Counted from the stretch's first letter, positions 1 to 10,351 are shown. The stretch is 64,000 nt of DNA from Pseudodesulfovibrio portus (GCF_026000375.1 NZ_AP026708.1:1118501-1182500), one strand, 5' to 3'. Made by a program: numbers and translations. Notes: generated from the letters alone by a model not told the origin.

Positions 1-2923
1 CGGTACCCGGCGTGGTCCAGCCGAAGCAGAACGGCATGCCGATTTCGTGGATGATGCGTCCGTGCACCAGGAGCGGGCGCATGCGGACCGTGACCATGGC
101 GATGGCCTCGACCCGACCGCGAATGGATTCGACAATGACGCCGTCACCGTTCTTGATGCCCTTTTCCTCGGCCAGTTCCGGGCTCATCTCGACGTAGAGC
201 TGGGGCTCGGCCTCAAGCAGGTTGGGCACGTTGCGGGTCTCGCCGCCGCCGCACCAGTGCTCCGTCAGGCTGTACGTAGTCAGCACGACGGGGTACTCGG
301 GATCAGCAGGCTTGCACAGCTTGTCCATGTCGCTCGTAACGAACTTGTAGACCGGGCTGTTGAGCTGCTTCGAGAACAGGTTCTTGTTTACGGGCGTTTC
401 CACCGGCTCATAGTGCTCGGAGAACGGGCCGTCCATGCGGCCCGGGCCGAAGAGCTGGCCAAAGCCGTGCTTGTGCATGATGAACGGATAGCGTCCCTTG
501 CCGGTGGCCATGGGCGGCCAGCCGCCGTCGGGCACGTCGCCCACCCACTTGCCGTCCTTCCACTCGATAACGGCCTTGGCCTTGTTGTACGGCCGGCCGT
601 TGAGGTCCACGGAAGCGCGGTTGTAGAGGATGCGGCGGTTGACCGGCCAGCACCAGGCCCACTTGGGGTACAGGCCGATGTTCTTCTGCATGGCGGTCTG
701 TTCGGTGGAGCGGCGCTTGGCCTTGTTGCCGTCTTCCTCGGTATAGGAACCGGCGTAGAGCCAGTTCAGGCTCATGGTCGAACCGTCGTCCTTCAGGGCG
801 GTGAAGGAAGGAACCTGCTGGCCCTTCTTGTACTTCTTGCCCTTGACCTCGGCATCCTGGGTGAAACGGCCGTTGATGCGCTGGCACAGATCGTCGGGAT
901 CGTAGGCTTCCGGGTAGTCCAGCCAGGTCACGGCCTCGGGCAGCTTGCCGCCCTCCTTGGCATACAGTTTCTGCAAACGGCCCATGAAGCCGCAGAACAT
1001 GTCGCCGAAGGGCTTGGCCTGGAAGGCGGGCTCCACGGCCTTGTAGTGCCAGAGCAGCCAGCGGCCGGAGTTGGTCACCGAGCCTTCCTTTTCCAACCTG
1101 TGTGCCGACGGCAGCAGGAACACCTCGGTCTTGACCTTCTTCGGGTCAACGCCGGGGCGGTGCCAGTTGTCGGTGGTCTCGGAGTGATGGAGTTCCGAAG
1201 TGACGAGCCACTCCAGGTTGTCCAGCGCCTTCCTGAGCTTGTTGGAGTTGGGCACGGAGTTCATCGGGTTGAGGCCGATGATGATGCCGCCGCGAATCTT
1301 GTTCCGGTACATGCGGTCGAAGAGATAGAGGTAGGAATAGTCCCCGCCCTTCTCGATCTTCGGCAGCAATTCGTAGCAGAAACCGTTTTCCTTGGTGGCG
1401 TGATCGCCGTACCACGCTTTCAGCAGTGAAGCGAAGTACTTGGGCTTGTGCTGCCACCAGTTGGCCGACTGCGGGTCGCCGGAAACCGGAGTATTGCCTT
1501 TGACGTACTCGTCATAGGTCTGCCAGCCGTTGTGCGGCATGGCCATGTAGCCGGGGATGATGTGGTACAGCAGGGTGTGGTCGGTGGAACCCTGAACGTT
1601 GGGCTCGCCGCGCAGGGCGTTGATGCCGCCGCCGGCCACGCCGATGTTGCCCAGCAGGAGTTGGATGATACCGGCGGAGCGGATGTTCTGCACGCCGACG
1701 GTATGCTGGGTCCAGCCCAGGGCGTACATGACCGTACCGGCCTTGTCGCCGCGACCCGTTGCCGCGAAGTTCTTGTAGACCTTCATCAGGTTTTCGGCGG
1801 AAACGCCGGTGGTGGCCGAGACGGTATCGATGTCGTACCGGCTGTAATGCTCACGCATCAGCTGGAGGACACACCGGGGGTTCTTCAACGACTTGTCCCG
1901 CTTGGGCACGCCGTTCTTGTCCAGTTCGAAGCCCCATTTGGACTTGTCGTAGGTCCGGGTCTTCTCGTCGTAACCGGTGAAGAGGCCGTCCTTGAAACCG
2001 AACTCCTTGCCCACGACGAGCGCGGCGTTGGTGTATTCAACGACGTATTCCTTGAAGTATTTCTCGTTGTCGAGGATGTACTTGATCATGCCGCCCAGGA
2101 AAGCGATATCCGTGCCGGACCGCAGGGGGACATGGAAGTCCGACCTGGCGGATGTACGGGAGAACTTCGGGTCCACATGCATGACTGTGGCGCCCTTGTC
2201 CTTGGCCTTCAACACCCACTTGAATGAGATCGGATGATGTTCGGCAGCATTACTGCCCATTATGAGGATTGAATCGGCATTCTTGATGTCGATCCAGTGG
2301 TTGGTCATCGCACCGCGTCCGAACGACTCTCCCAGAGCCGCAACAGTTGCGCTGTGTCAGATCCTTGCCTGGTGGTCCATGTGGACGACGCCCAGGCCGC
2401 GCATCGCCTGATGGGCAATTGCGCATTCTTCGTTGCCTGCGTGGGAGGTGCCCAGCAGGAACATGGATTCGAGTCGGTTGACGGTGTCGCCCTTCTCGTT
2501 CTTGAGGATAAGGTCCTTGTCCCGGGTGTCCTTGATGCGCCGCGCGATGCGGTCGAACATCCAGTCCCAGTCCTTCTCTTCCCACTTGTCGCTGTAGGGA
2601 GCGCGGTAAAGCGGCTTCTGCAGCCGGTGCTTGCCGGTGGTCATGCTGAACATGGCCGCACCCTTGGCGCACAGCGAACCTTCGTTGATGGGGTAGTCCG
2701 GGTCGCCCTCTGCGTTAACCAGCTTCCCGTCCTTGACGTAACCGATCACGTGACAGCTCACCGAACAGAACGGACAGACCGTCACAACCTCTTTTGCACC
2801 GGAAATCTTGATTCCCGAGGCATAGGCCTTGACCGGAGCCAGACTGACTCCGAGCTGCCCGAGGGTGAGACACGCCGCTGACGAGCCTGCGAGCTTCATG
2901 AAGCTTCGGCGGTCGAGTTTCAT
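1..2923 (-). CDS. fdnG: Formate dehydrogenase alpha subunit, selenocysteine-containing (3' end outside window)
   Basis: Catalytic subunit of a periplasmic Mo/W-bis-MGD formate dehydrogenase, which oxidises formate to CO2. The start at 2923 follows an AGGAGG site and opens a twin-arginine signal (RRSFMK, residues 5-10). Cys50, Cys53, Cys57 and Cys85 match the [4Fe-4S] site of the family. Codon 189 is TGA (2359-2357), in the context HQARI-Sec-HSATV, exactly where FdnG carries Sec. The frame stays open after it: about 974 codons are visible, the last reading IHEIGMPFCFGW near the left edge, which resembles the family's C-terminus, so about 35-40 residues are missing. The beta subunit would lie to the left. 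A ModE-like regulator and a MoeA-type gene lie just upstream. Open-reading-frame callers that treat TGA as stop split this gene. Confidence 0.95.
2324..2359 (-). promoter_or_regulatory. SECIS element of fdnG
   Basis: The Sec UGA occupies 2359-2357. On the minus strand, 16 nt later, CGGCTC (2340-2335) pairs with GAGTCG (2329-2324), including one G-U pair, around the loop TGGGA. The apical loop starts about 22 nt after the UGA with G at its second position. This fits the rules for bacterial SECIS elements bound by SelB. Confidence 0.8.
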
Positions 2924-2977
2924 ACCTGTGGCCTCCTTGCTGTTTGCCGTGCGCACTGCACCCGGCAATGGTTTCCC

Positions 2978-2992
2978 CGAACACGATGTTCG
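2978..2992. promoter_or_regulatory. Short inverted repeat upstream of fdnG
   Basis: CGAACA and TGTTCG are separated by CGA, about 55-70 bp upstream of the fdnG start. It could be a regulator site in the fdnG promoter. The arms are short and no regulator can be assigned. Confidence 0.3.
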
Positions 2993-3026
2993 AGCAGCAT
3001 CAAGATATCATAAAATTCAATTAAAT

Positions 3027-3050
3027 CAATATGTTATATTTAACATATTG
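3027..3050. promoter_or_regulatory. Perfect AT-rich inverted repeat in the fdnG upstream region (candidate operator)
   Basis: CAATATGTTA (3027-3036) and TAACATATTG (3041-3050) are perfect 10-bp arms around TATT. The site lies about 105-125 bp upstream of fdnG and just after the ModE-like gene. It has no GC stem and no T-tract, so it is not a terminator. The half-site GTTATAT recalls the TATATAAC-type half-sites of ModE operators, which suggests the neighbouring ModE-like protein as the binder. That assignment is inference. Confidence 0.5.
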
Positions 3051-3068
3051 AAAAGGCGAGAAAGCCGC

Positions 3069-3464
3069 TCACTCGTATTTTTCAAGAGAAAAAGGCAGTA
3101 ATTCCCGGCTTTTGGACAGGGCGTAGGACTCAACTTCACGGAACCACTCGTCAAAGCTCTTGGCAATGCCCAGGCCGTACTGCGTGAGGTGGTACCCGGC
3201 GCGGCGGCTGGCGGCCCGCTCGATGAGTTTCTGGCCGATCACTTCCTCGGTGGCCTTGATCTTGCCCCAGGCCCCCCGGTAGGACATGCCCAGGGACTCG
3301 GCCGCAGCCTTGAGGGAGCCGCACCGCTCCACCTGGCGGAGCAGTTGCAACCGGCCGAGGCCGAAAACGACGCCCCCGCTGGTTTCGAACCAGAGGTGGA
3401 TCCTCATGGTGGGACCGATTCGGGTTGCGGATTTGATGGACGTGACGGGATCTGGATTCAGCAT
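3069..3464 (-). CDS. ModE-like winged-helix regulator (DNA-binding domain only)
   Basis: 131-residue protein carrying only the LysR-type winged-helix found at the N-terminus of molybdate regulator ModE. Typical ModE residues are seen in GRLQLLRQVERCGSLKAAA and in SYRGAWGKIKATEE (about residues 37-75). No C-terminal molybdate-binding (TOBE/MOP) domain follows, so metal sensing would have to be indirect or absent. The start at 3464 is supported by GGGAGG, which overlaps the last codons of the upstream FmdE-MoeA gene (gap 3 bp), implying translational coupling. It lies between a molybdopterin gene and fdnG, so a role in Mo/W-dependent expression of formate dehydrogenase is likely. Confidence 0.8.
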   Translation of the reverse strand: MLNPDPVTSIKSATRIGPTMRIHLWFETSGGVVFGLGRLQLLRQVERCGSLKAAAESLGMSYRGAWGKIKATEEVIGQKLIERAASRRAGYHLTQYGLGIAKSFDEWFREVESYALSKSRELLPFSLEKYE

Positions 3465-3467
3465 GAT

Positions 3468-5129
3468 CTACCTCCCGAAAGGACATTTGGGGAATGTGCA
3501 GGACGCACACTCCATGCACATCCCGCCGTTGCCCAGCTTGGCAACGTCGCTGCGGGTGATGGGCAGGTCCGCCAACAGCCGGGGCAGCATCAGGTCCAGG
3601 CTGGTGGTCTTGTGGAACAGGGCGCAAGCCGGTACGCCGAGGACCCGGGCGTTGCCGATGCGGCCCACAAGGGTCATGGCTCCGGGCAGGACCGGCATGC
3701 CGTAGAGGATATCGGTCAGCCCGGCCCGGGCCAGGCCGATCCGGGTGACGTCGTCCGGGTCCACGGAAAGGCCTGCCGTGGTGATGATCAGATCGCACCC
3801 GATCTTTTCCAGTCCGCTGGCTGCGCCCGCGATCTCGACGGCGTCGTCCGGCCGTATCAGGGTCTCAACGATGCGTCCGCCGTATTGGGCCACCTTGGCC
3901 TGGATGACTTCCTCGAAACGATCCTCGATCAACCCCTTGAACACCTCGTTGCCGGTGATGAGCAGTCCGACCTTGGCGTTGCGCAGGGGAGCCACGGAAA
4001 ACAGCGGCGTGCCGTTGAGGATGGCCAGGGCACGGCCGTAGATATTCCGGTCGATAAACAGGGGAATGGCCCTGGTGGCCGCCACGCGGCGCCCCTCGCG
4101 CACCAGGCTGTATTCGTGCCGCGAGGAGACGATGACGTCCTGGAGCGAGTTGAACGCGCGCTGGACCGAATCGTTGAAGACGAGGATGCCGTCGCGGGCG
4201 GCGACCATGTTGATCCGTCCCTCGCACGGTTCGCCCTCGGCCCTGACGCCGTCGCCGCACATCCGACCGGCAAAGGCCCGGGCCGCGTCGTCTTCATGGA
4301 TGAACCCCGCCGGGGCTTCCTGGTCCACATACAGGTTGAAGCGGCCCATCTGCTGCAACCGGCAGACATCGCCCGCCGTGACCACGTGCCCGCGCGAAAA
4401 GGCCACTCCCTTGGACCGACCGGGAACGATGCGCGTCATGTCGTGGGCAATGGTTTTGCCGAGGCTCTCTTCCACGGGTGTGGACGGAATGGATTCCTTG
4501 ATGTCCATGACCACGGTCGCGGACCTGTCGTCGAGATACGGGGAGTCCCCGGCGCAGGACCGGCAGATGGAGCCGTGAAAGTCGGGATAGGCGTCCCCGC
4601 AAATGGGACACAGGGAGATGGCTCCCTTGCTCCGCTTGCGCACGACCTCGGCTTTGACGGTCACCTTCTCCACGCTCAGCATCTCGAGCCCGTGGTCCCG
4701 GATTTCCCGGCGCAGGGCCTCGGAGTCCTGTTCCGATTTGGGACGGGTCTTCATCAGCCAGCACAGGGTATGGGGGAAGGATTCGAGCTTGGCCGGGTCA
4801 AGGCGGACGCGAACGCCCTCTCCGGTATGCTTGTCGAACAGGGACACGGCGTAGACGCCCGCGTTGACGACCCGCAGCCAGCCGTTGCCGATGGTGCAGG
4901 GTGTCAGGAGCTGGACCGCGTCCGGCAGACACCAGGACGTCTCGCTCACGGCGTCGAAGAGCACGCCCTCCGGGATGTGGCGCTTGGCCTCTTCCACCAT
5001 GTAGCCGCCGAGCAGCAACCCGGGTGCGGGATAATTGTGAAACCACGTGGCCAGCTCCACGAACCCCTCGAAGGTGAAATCCTGCCCCGCTTCAATACCG
5101 GGTGCCTGTCCGGCCGTCTGATTCAGCAT
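3468..5129 (-). CDS. FmdE domain / zinc ribbon / MoeA-type molybdopterin-binding fusion protein
   Basis: 553 residues from the start chosen here. Residues about 10-165 resemble FmdE (formylmethanofuran dehydrogenase subunit E family). A zinc ribbon, CPICG and CRSC, lies near residues 174-192. The C-terminal half, from about 200, resembles a MoeA/MogA-type molybdopterin-binding module (LLITGNEVFKG, then TTAGLSVDPDDVTR and GMPVLPGAM). Together they suggest a role in inserting Mo or W into the pterin cofactor, probably for the adjacent formate dehydrogenase. The frame is open to 5240, but the extra 37 residues (MVWCQNVIKS...) do not look like FmdE, so 5129 is preferred although its ribosome site is weak. 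A separate, standard MoeA is encoded at 62261. Confidence 0.8.
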   Translation of the reverse strand: MLNQTAGQAPGIEAGQDFTFEGFVELATWFHNYPAPGLLLGGYMVEEAKRHIPEGVLFDAVSETSWCLPDAVQLLTPCTIGNGWLRVVNAGVYAVSLFDKHTGEGVRVRLDPAKLESFPHTLCWLMKTRPKSEQDSEALRREIRDHGLEMLSVEKVTVKAEVVRKRSKGAISLCPICGDAYPDFHGSICRSCAGDSPYLDDRSATVVMDIKESIPSTPVEESLGKTIAHDMTRIVPGRSKGVAFSRGHVVTAGDVCRLQQMGRFNLYVDQEAPAGFIHEDDAARAFAGRMCGDGVRAEGEPCEGRINMVAARDGILVFNDSVQRAFNSLQDVIVSSRHEYSLVREGRRVAATRAIPLFIDRNIYGRALAILNGTPLFSVAPLRNAKVGLLITGNEVFKGLIEDRFEEVIQAKVAQYGGRIVETLIRPDDAVEIAGAASGLEKIGCDLIITTAGLSVDPDDVTRIGLARAGLTDILYGMPVLPGAMTLVGRIGNARVLGVPACALFHKTTSLDLMLPRLLADLPITRSDVAKLGNGGMCMECASCTFPKCPFGR

Positions 5130-5516
5130 AGTCCGTCCGTAGATATTTATTATGCCCACACGGGCACAATCAACCCCTATGAGAAGACGACACATCCAGA
5201 CAATGTGCTCAGACTTGATCACGTTCTGGCACCAAACCAATTTACATCCACATTTCCAGCCGGTTGCAACCTAGCCACCAACTGCGGGAAGCTCCTTCAA
5301 GACTGAAAAGCGTCTTTATTTTTTGGGGAATAAATCAGTATTTCGGACAGATAGGCATCAAAAATCAAACTATCGAAAAAACTGGTGTCAAAACGTGGTG
5401 CAGTCTGAAAATATCCATTTTCCAGGCTCAAAAACCATACGGTTTTTTGGTGCATGGGCTAAAAGAATTGCACCTTGACCAGTCCGGGACGGAAAAAACT
5501 CCCGAATTCCGTCCAC
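5130..5516. other. Intergenic region with weak hairpin
   Basis: About 390 bp without a gene between the FmdE-MoeA start and the end of the kinase gene. The middle is AT-rich and probably holds the promoter of the minus-strand molybdenum cluster. CAAAAACC (5429-5436) and GGTTTTTTG (5441-5449) can form a small hairpin that might terminate the kinase transcript. Nothing else was recognised. Confidence 0.4.
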
Positions 5517-7628
5517 TCAGGCGGTATCCTGGAGGTCGGTTTCTAAAACCGAGGCCACTGCCCCCAGCAGGGTGTCGGAATCCAGGGGCTTGGACACGTA
5601 CCAGTTCATGCCCGCTTCCAGGAACCTGTTCTTGTCCCCGGCCATGGAATGGGCGGTCAGGGCGATTGCCGGGATGTCCCTGTTCGTTTCCCCGGCGTCA
5701 CCGCGACGGAGCGCCTTCATGGTTTCCATGCCGTCCAGAACGGGCATCTGAATATCCACGAGCAGGATGTCGAAGGGCTCGGCTCGCAGGGCGTCCAGAG
5801 CCTGCTCCCCGTTTTCCACGACCGTCACCGTATGCCCGCCTTTTTCAAGGACTCGCCGGGCGAACAGGCGCGACGTACCGTCGTCTTCGGCCAACAGGAC
5901 TTTCACACCCGTCACGAGAACAGGCCCCATGCGTTTCCCGGCGACAGAGGCCGCAGGCTCGGCGATTTTGAAGGGAATGCTGAAATAGAATTGTGAACCG
6001 ACGCCGAGCTCGCTATCCACGGCCATGGTGCCGTTCATCAACTCCAAGAGACGCGCGCAGATGGCCAGGCCAAGTCCCGCGCCCTGGAAACGGCGGCGGT
6101 AGCTTCCGTCGACCTGGGTAAAGGGCGTGAACACCCGCGCCAGCTGCTCGTCGGCTATGCCGGGCCCGTTATCGGAAACCGTGAACAGCAACCGACACTC
6201 GCCCTCGGCGTGGATCGGCAGCGGACGGACGTCCACGTCGACCCTGCCTGCCTCGGAAAACTTGAGGGCGTTGCCGACCAGATTGCCGAGAATCTGCTGG
6301 GTGCGCACGGCGTCGCCATTGAGTCTGGCCGGGACATCCGGGCTGACCTGAACCCGCAACTCAATCCCCTGCTCTCTGGCGGCAGGGGCGAAGAGATGGA
6401 GCATGCTCTCCATGATATCGGCCGGGCTGAAGGGCTCGGCAACGATTTCCATGCGGCCCGACTCGACCCGGGTCAGGTCGAGAATATCCGACAACAGCCG
6501 GATCAGCCTGTTGCTCGCCTGAAGCGCATATTCGATGAACTCATGCTGCTCTTCCGTCAGTTCCGTTGTGTTCATCAACTGCAGCATGCCCATGATGCCG
6601 TTGATGGGAGTGCGGATTTCATGGCTCATGTTTGCCAGGAACTCGCTCTTGACCTTGGAGGCGGATTCAGCGGCCTGCTTGGCCTCCACCAGGGCGGCTT
6701 CGAAGCGTTTCCGGTCGGAGATGTCCCGGCAGATGGCCAGGATGAGCGGCACACCGCCCGCCAGAAGGCCCCGCGCACTCACTTCCACATCGTAGGAGGA
6801 GCCGTCCTTGCGCCGATGAACAGTTTCAAATATCTTGTTTATCTTGGTCAGGTCTTCGAAATTATTTAATATTTCATCCCTTGACGTGTTCACCTCATAA
6901 TCCCAGGTGTGCAAGCCGACGACCTCTTCCGCAGAATAGCCCAGCATGGCGGCGAACTGCTCATTGGCTTCGATAATCCGGTGCTCCTGGTCAATGATGA
7001 CTATGCCGTCATTGCTCTTTTCCAAAAGCACCCTGCGCCGCTGGGCTTCGCTCTCCAGCAGGGATTCGGCCTTTCTCTGGCGGGAGATGCTGACCACGGT
7101 TTCAAGCCGTTTATCCTCCCCTCCGAGGTTCAGGCGCTTCACCGAGCGAAGGACGGGGATGGGGGCCTTGCCCGGGGTGAGCAGGATGCATTCCGCCTTG
7201 TCCTCTGCCGTGACGGGACCATCCGACTCCCGAGAGCCGTGGTCGCAGATGACCAGCGGGGCGGTCTTGCCCACCACGTCGCCTTCAGCGGTTCCCATGA
7301 GGTCCAGCACATGGTGGTTCACCTTCTCGATGACCTTGGTCTTGTCGTCAATGATGAACACGCCGACGTCGATGGTGTCGAGCAGGGTCCGCTGCAGGGC
7401 CTCTGCGGCCGCCAGGCGGGTGTTCGCCGCTTTGAGGATATAGAAGAAATAGCCAACGAGCAGGCCGGTCGTTCCGCCGACCAGAAAGGAAACGACATAG
7501 GTCGTCAGCCGAAACGGATCGATTCCCGTCGCCATCTTCTGAACAAACGACAACCCTGTCAGGAAGGCCGCGCCAGCCAGGAAGGCCACCCCGAAAAAAA
7601 GCGTTCTGGTTGCAATTCGTCTGTTCAT
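5517..7628 (-). CDS. Membrane-bound PAS-PAS hybrid sensor histidine kinase
   Basis: 703 residues from ATG 7628. Two membrane helices near residues 8-30 and 43-64 are followed by two PAS-like segments (about 75-185 and 200-308; the second has [19 protein letters not shown]). The HisKA phospho-acceptor is His336 in [14 protein letters not shown] HATPase domain with DNGPGI and GAGLGLAI motifs follows, and the C-terminus is a receiver domain ([12 protein letters not shown] supplies the phospho-Asp). The frame is open upstream to 7781, but the extra residues do not resemble a sensor. No response regulator or histidine phosphotransfer gene is adjacent, so the partner and signal are unknown. Confidence 0.9.
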   Translation of the reverse strand: MNRRIATRTLFFGVAFLAGAAFLTGLSFVQKMATGIDPFRLTTYVVSFLVGGTTGLLVGYFFYILKAANTRLAAAEALQRTLLDTIDVGVFIIDDKTKVIEKVNHHVLDLMGTAEGDVVGKTAPLVICDHGSRESDGPVTAEDKAECILLTPGKAPIPVLRSVKRLNLGGEDKRLETVVSISRQRKAESLLESEAQRRRVLLEKSNDGIVIIDQEHRIIEANEQFAAMLGYSAEEVVGLHTWDYEVNTSRDEILNNFEDLTKINKIFETVHRRKDGSSYDVEVSARGLLAGGVPLILAICRDISDRKRFEAALVEAKQAAESASKVKSEFLANMSHEIRTPINGIMGMLQLMNTTELTEEQHEFIEYALQASNRLIRLLSDILDLTRVESGRMEIVAEPFSPADIMESMLHLFAPAAREQGIELRVQVSPDVPARLNGDAVRTQQILGNLVGNALKFSEAGRVDVDVRPLPIHAEGECRLLFTVSDNGPGIADEQLARVFTPFTQVDGSYRRRFQGAGLGLAICARLLELMNGTMAVDSELGVGSQFYFSIPFKIAEPAASVAGKRMGPVLVTGVKVLLAEDDGTSRLFARRVLEKGGHTVTVVENGEQALDALRAEPFDILLVDIQMPVLDGMETMKALRRGDAGETNRDIPAIALTAHSMAGDKNRFLEAGMNWYVSKPLDSDTLLGAVASVLETDLQDTA

Positions 7629-7831
7629 GTTCCACGTGGATTGCAGATGACACCCGGAATCGGTCAACCGGTCCTCTTCGATCATGCAGATGCGGCCATG
7701 TCCATGGGATAGGCACACCTCACTGAAGACGATAAAACAAATATAGGCTTGCCGTCCAGATAATCGGTTTTTTTCTCCCATACCGCCATGCGGAGGACGG
7801 GATCGGGCCGAAACGGCGTGTGCGAAGGGGG

Positions 7832-8296
7832 TTATTGGGCCACGGGCGAAAAGGACGCTCCGGTCAGGTCGGCCAGATCGCGGGGGGAGAGCTCGACCTC
7901 CAGGCCCCGGCGCCCGGCGCTGACGAAAATGGTGTCCTGATCGAACGCGGATTCGTCGATGACCGTTGGCAGCGGCTTCTTCTGGCCGAGCGGGCTCACG
8001 CCGCCGACCACATAGCCGGTCACCCGTTCCACCTGCCTGACGTCGGCCATGGCCGTCTTTTTCGCGCCCACGGCCTTGGCCAGCCGCTTGAGGTTGAGCC
8101 GACAGGCAACGGGCAGCACCGCCACCACCAGTTCGGGCCCGGCGGCCACCACCAGGGTCTTGAACACCCTGGCCGGGTCCAGGCCGAGCTTTTCAGCCGC
8201 TTCCAGGCCGTAGGAATCCGCCGACGGATCGTGTTCGTATTCGTGGACGGCGTAGGCGATCTTCGCCCTTTTCGCCGCGTGGATGGCCGGTGTCAT
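7832..8296 (-). CDS. ybaK: YbaK/EbsC-type aminoacyl-tRNA (Cys-tRNA-Pro) deacylase
   Basis: 154 residues, the usual size for the YbaK family, which hydrolyses mischarged Cys-tRNA(Pro) in the cytoplasm. Family features visible are FKTLVV near residue 45, the conserved-lysine region NLKRLAKAVGAKKTAMA, and YVVGGVSPLGQKK, the glycine-rich substrate loop. The start follows GAGGAG at a good distance. It is probably monocistronic or transcribed from near the divergent CorA/MscS region. Confidence 0.9.
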   Translation of the reverse strand: MTPAIHAAKRAKIAYAVHEYEHDPSADSYGLEAAEKLGLDPARVFKTLVVAAGPELVVAVLPVACRLNLKRLAKAVGAKKTAMADVRQVERVTGYVVGGVSPLGQKKPLPTVIDESAFDQDTIFVSAGRRGLEVELSPRDLADLTGASFSPVAQ

Positions 8297-8368
8297 GATG
8301 CGCTCCTCGTCAGTTGCGGCGCAGCATAACCAAGTCGCCCCAAACCTTCAACAGGTCGGCCCGGTCGG

Positions 8369-9421
8369 TCAGAGCATCTTCTTCCGGTAAAAATAGAAGA
8401 ACATGCCCACACCGACCACGCCCATGACGGCCATGACTATATAATAGCCGTAATACCATTCCAGTTCCGGCATATACTTGAAGTTCATGCCGTACACCCC
8501 GACAATGAAGGTCAGCGGGATGAATATGGTGGCGATGACGGTCAGGAGCTGCATGACCTTGTTGGTTCTGATGCCGATGAGTGAGATCTGATAGTCGATC
8601 ATGGACTTGAGGATGTCGTGCAGTGCCGTGGCCCCTTCCAGGGTCTGCTCGTGGTGGCCGACCACGTCCACGAGGAAAGGATGGACCTGCTCCGATATCT
8701 CGGTGTCGTCCCGGAGCAGGGACTTGAATATTTCCCGGATGGGCACCAGGGTGTTGCGCAGCAGGATGGTCTCTCGTTTCAATTCATAGAGTTCGCCCAG
8801 CATGTCGTCGGAAATCCCGCTGCTCAACCTGCCTTCGAGTGCCTGGGCCGCCTCGCCGAACCGGGCCAAGGCCAGCATATGCTGGTCCACCAGGGCGTCG
8901 AGGATGGCCACCATCAGGTATGACGAGTCGGAGTTACGGATGCGCCCCTTTCCCTTGTGGATGCGGGCCAGGATGCCGTCCAGCAGGTCGCTCTCCCGTT
9001 CCAGGAACGCCACCACCAGATTGTCCCGCCAGAACAGGCTGACCTGCTCGGACTTGAGCAGGCCGTCCGCGACCATCATGTGCTTCATGACGATGAATCC
9101 GGTGTCGTCGTCCGCCCAGACAAAATGCGGTCGCTGCCCGGTGTTGAGCACGTCCTCCAGGAAAAGGGGCGGGATGGAGAGCTTCGCGCCGATGCCCTTG
9201 ACCATGTCCGGCTGATGGATGCCGGTGGCGATGAGAAAATTGATGCAATCCGGCTCGAAGACAATGCCGTCCGCAGAGAGCACGCACTCCTCCGTGACCT
9301 TGTCCGACCTGTAGGAATACGTCGTCACGGACGGGGTGAAATCGCGTTTCTCCCCGGCATAGACGAGAGTTCCCGGGGCCGCATCCAACTTGACGCTGTT
9401 CCACTTGAGAAAATCAAACAC
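8369..9421 (-). CDS. corA: CorA-family divalent cation channel
   Basis: 350-residue CorA-type Mg2+/Co2+ transporter. A cytoplasmic alpha/beta domain and long helices precede two C-terminal membrane helices. The selectivity signature YGMNF follows FIPLTFIVG near residue 305. The start is taken as GTG 9421 because CCGAGGAGGGGACA sits directly before it. An upstream in-frame ATG (9475) has no comparable site. It is divergent from the MscS gene at 9524, with 102 bp between the starts, so both could share a control region. A second CorA is encoded in the tRNA-Ala island (32138). Confidence 0.9.
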   Translation of the reverse strand: MFDFLKWNSVKLDAAPGTLVYAGEKRDFTPSVTTYSYRSDKVTEECVLSADGIVFEPDCINFLIATGIHQPDMVKGIGAKLSIPPLFLEDVLNTGQRPHFVWADDDTGFIVMKHMMVADGLLKSEQVSLFWRDNLVVAFLERESDLLDGILARIHKGKGRIRNSDSSYLMVAILDALVDQHMLALARFGEAAQALEGRLSSGISDDMLGELYELKRETILLRNTLVPIREIFKSLLRDDTEISEQVHPFLVDVVGHHEQTLEGATALHDILKSMIDYQISLIGIRTNKVMQLLTVIATIFIPLTFIVGVYGMNFKYMPELEWYYGYYIVMAVMGVVGVGMFFYFYRKKML

Positions 9422-9523
9422 TGTCCCCTCCTCGGTCAGCGGGATTGGTCGTGGCTTTTCATTGCAACCTTTCATACAACGGTGATAGGAACGGTGTCCA
9501 CTGATTACACAACGGAGAAACCC

Positions 9524-10351
9524 ATGCAGGAATTCCTGAACAACCCATACGTGGTCAAGGCGCTGCTGAGCCTGGCCCTGACCCTGGCCATCCTGATCCT
9601 GGCCAGGATCGCGGTGTCCGTAGCCACGCACAAGGGGCGGCAGGCCACTGAAGCTCCGTTCATCATCAAATACACTGCCCTGTTCCTGATCGCCATGTCC
9701 CTGGTGGTCATCTGGCTGGACGGCATCACCCCCATCCTCACGGCGCTGACCATCGTGGCGGCTGCGCTGACCATCGTTTCCAAGGAGCTGATCCTCAACT
9801 TTCTCGGCTCGTTCGTGATCTTCTGGCGGGAGGTCTTCGCCATCGGTGACCGGGTGGAAATCGGCGATTTTTCCGGCGACGTCATCGACAAGGGCATCCT
9901 CTACTTCACCCTGCTGGAAACCGGCAGGACCGACTCCACCAACCACTCCACGGGGCGGCTCATCAAGGTCCCCAACGCACTGACCCTGACCCTGCCGGTG
10001 GTCAACTCCACCCGGGGGGCGGGATACGTATGGACGGAGCTGCGCATCGTCCTCACCCCGGAAAGCGATTGGGAAAAGGCCAGGGAACGGCTCCTCGACC
10101 TGATCAATGCCTATTACGTATCCGAAAAAATCGATCTGGAACGGGTAAAGCGGGTGTTCGAGAAACGGAGCATCTTCTTCAACAGGCTGACACCCAGGGG
10201 CTATGTGGACCTGGCCTCCGGCGGCGTGCGCATCACCCTGCGCTATCTGTGCCGCTCCCGCATGACCAGGGAGAGCCGGGACTTCATCCTGACCCGGTTC
10301 CTGCCCGAACTGGGCTCGCTCAACGTCAGGCTGGCGGACGAGCAATCCTGA
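9524..10351 (+). CDS. Small-conductance mechanosensitive channel (MscS family)
   Basis: 275 residues. Three hydrophobic segments lie in the first 100 residues, and the pore-lining helix is followed by the MscS beta domain (FWREVFAIGDRVEIGDFSGDV, then RLIKVPNALTL). It releases solutes on osmotic downshock. The start ATG follows CGGAG. It is divergent from CorA, suggesting co-control of ion and osmotic homeostasis. The pore helix is Ala/Val-rich rather than the Ala-Gly repeat of E. coli MscS. Confidence 0.88.
   Translation: MQEFLNNPYVVKALLSLALTLAILILARIAVSVATHKGRQATEAPFIIKYTALFLIAMSLVVIWLDGITPILTALTIVAAALTIVSKELILNFLGSFVIFWREVFAIGDRVEIGDFSGDVIDKGILYFTLLETGRTDSTNHSTGRLIKVPNALTLTLPVVNSTRGAGYVWTELRIVLTPESDWEKARERLLDLINAYYVSEKIDLERVKRVFEKRSIFFNRLTPRGYVDLASGGVRITLRYLCRSRMTRESRDFILTRFLPELGSLNVRLADEQS

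Noticed and set aside
47-1429. Long plus-strand reading frame opposite fdnG
   Set aside because: It is the complement of the formate dehydrogenase coding sequence, whose minus-strand translation matches the family to the left edge.
2340-2360. fdnG split into two genes at TGA 2359-2357
   Set aside because: The TGA is at the exact Sec position of FdnG, the frame continues with family sequence, and a SECIS hairpin follows.
3189-5306. 705-codon plus-strand reading frame
   Set aside because: It lies opposite the FmdE-MoeA and ModE-like genes, which have recognisable domains. High GC content leaves the antisense frame open by chance.
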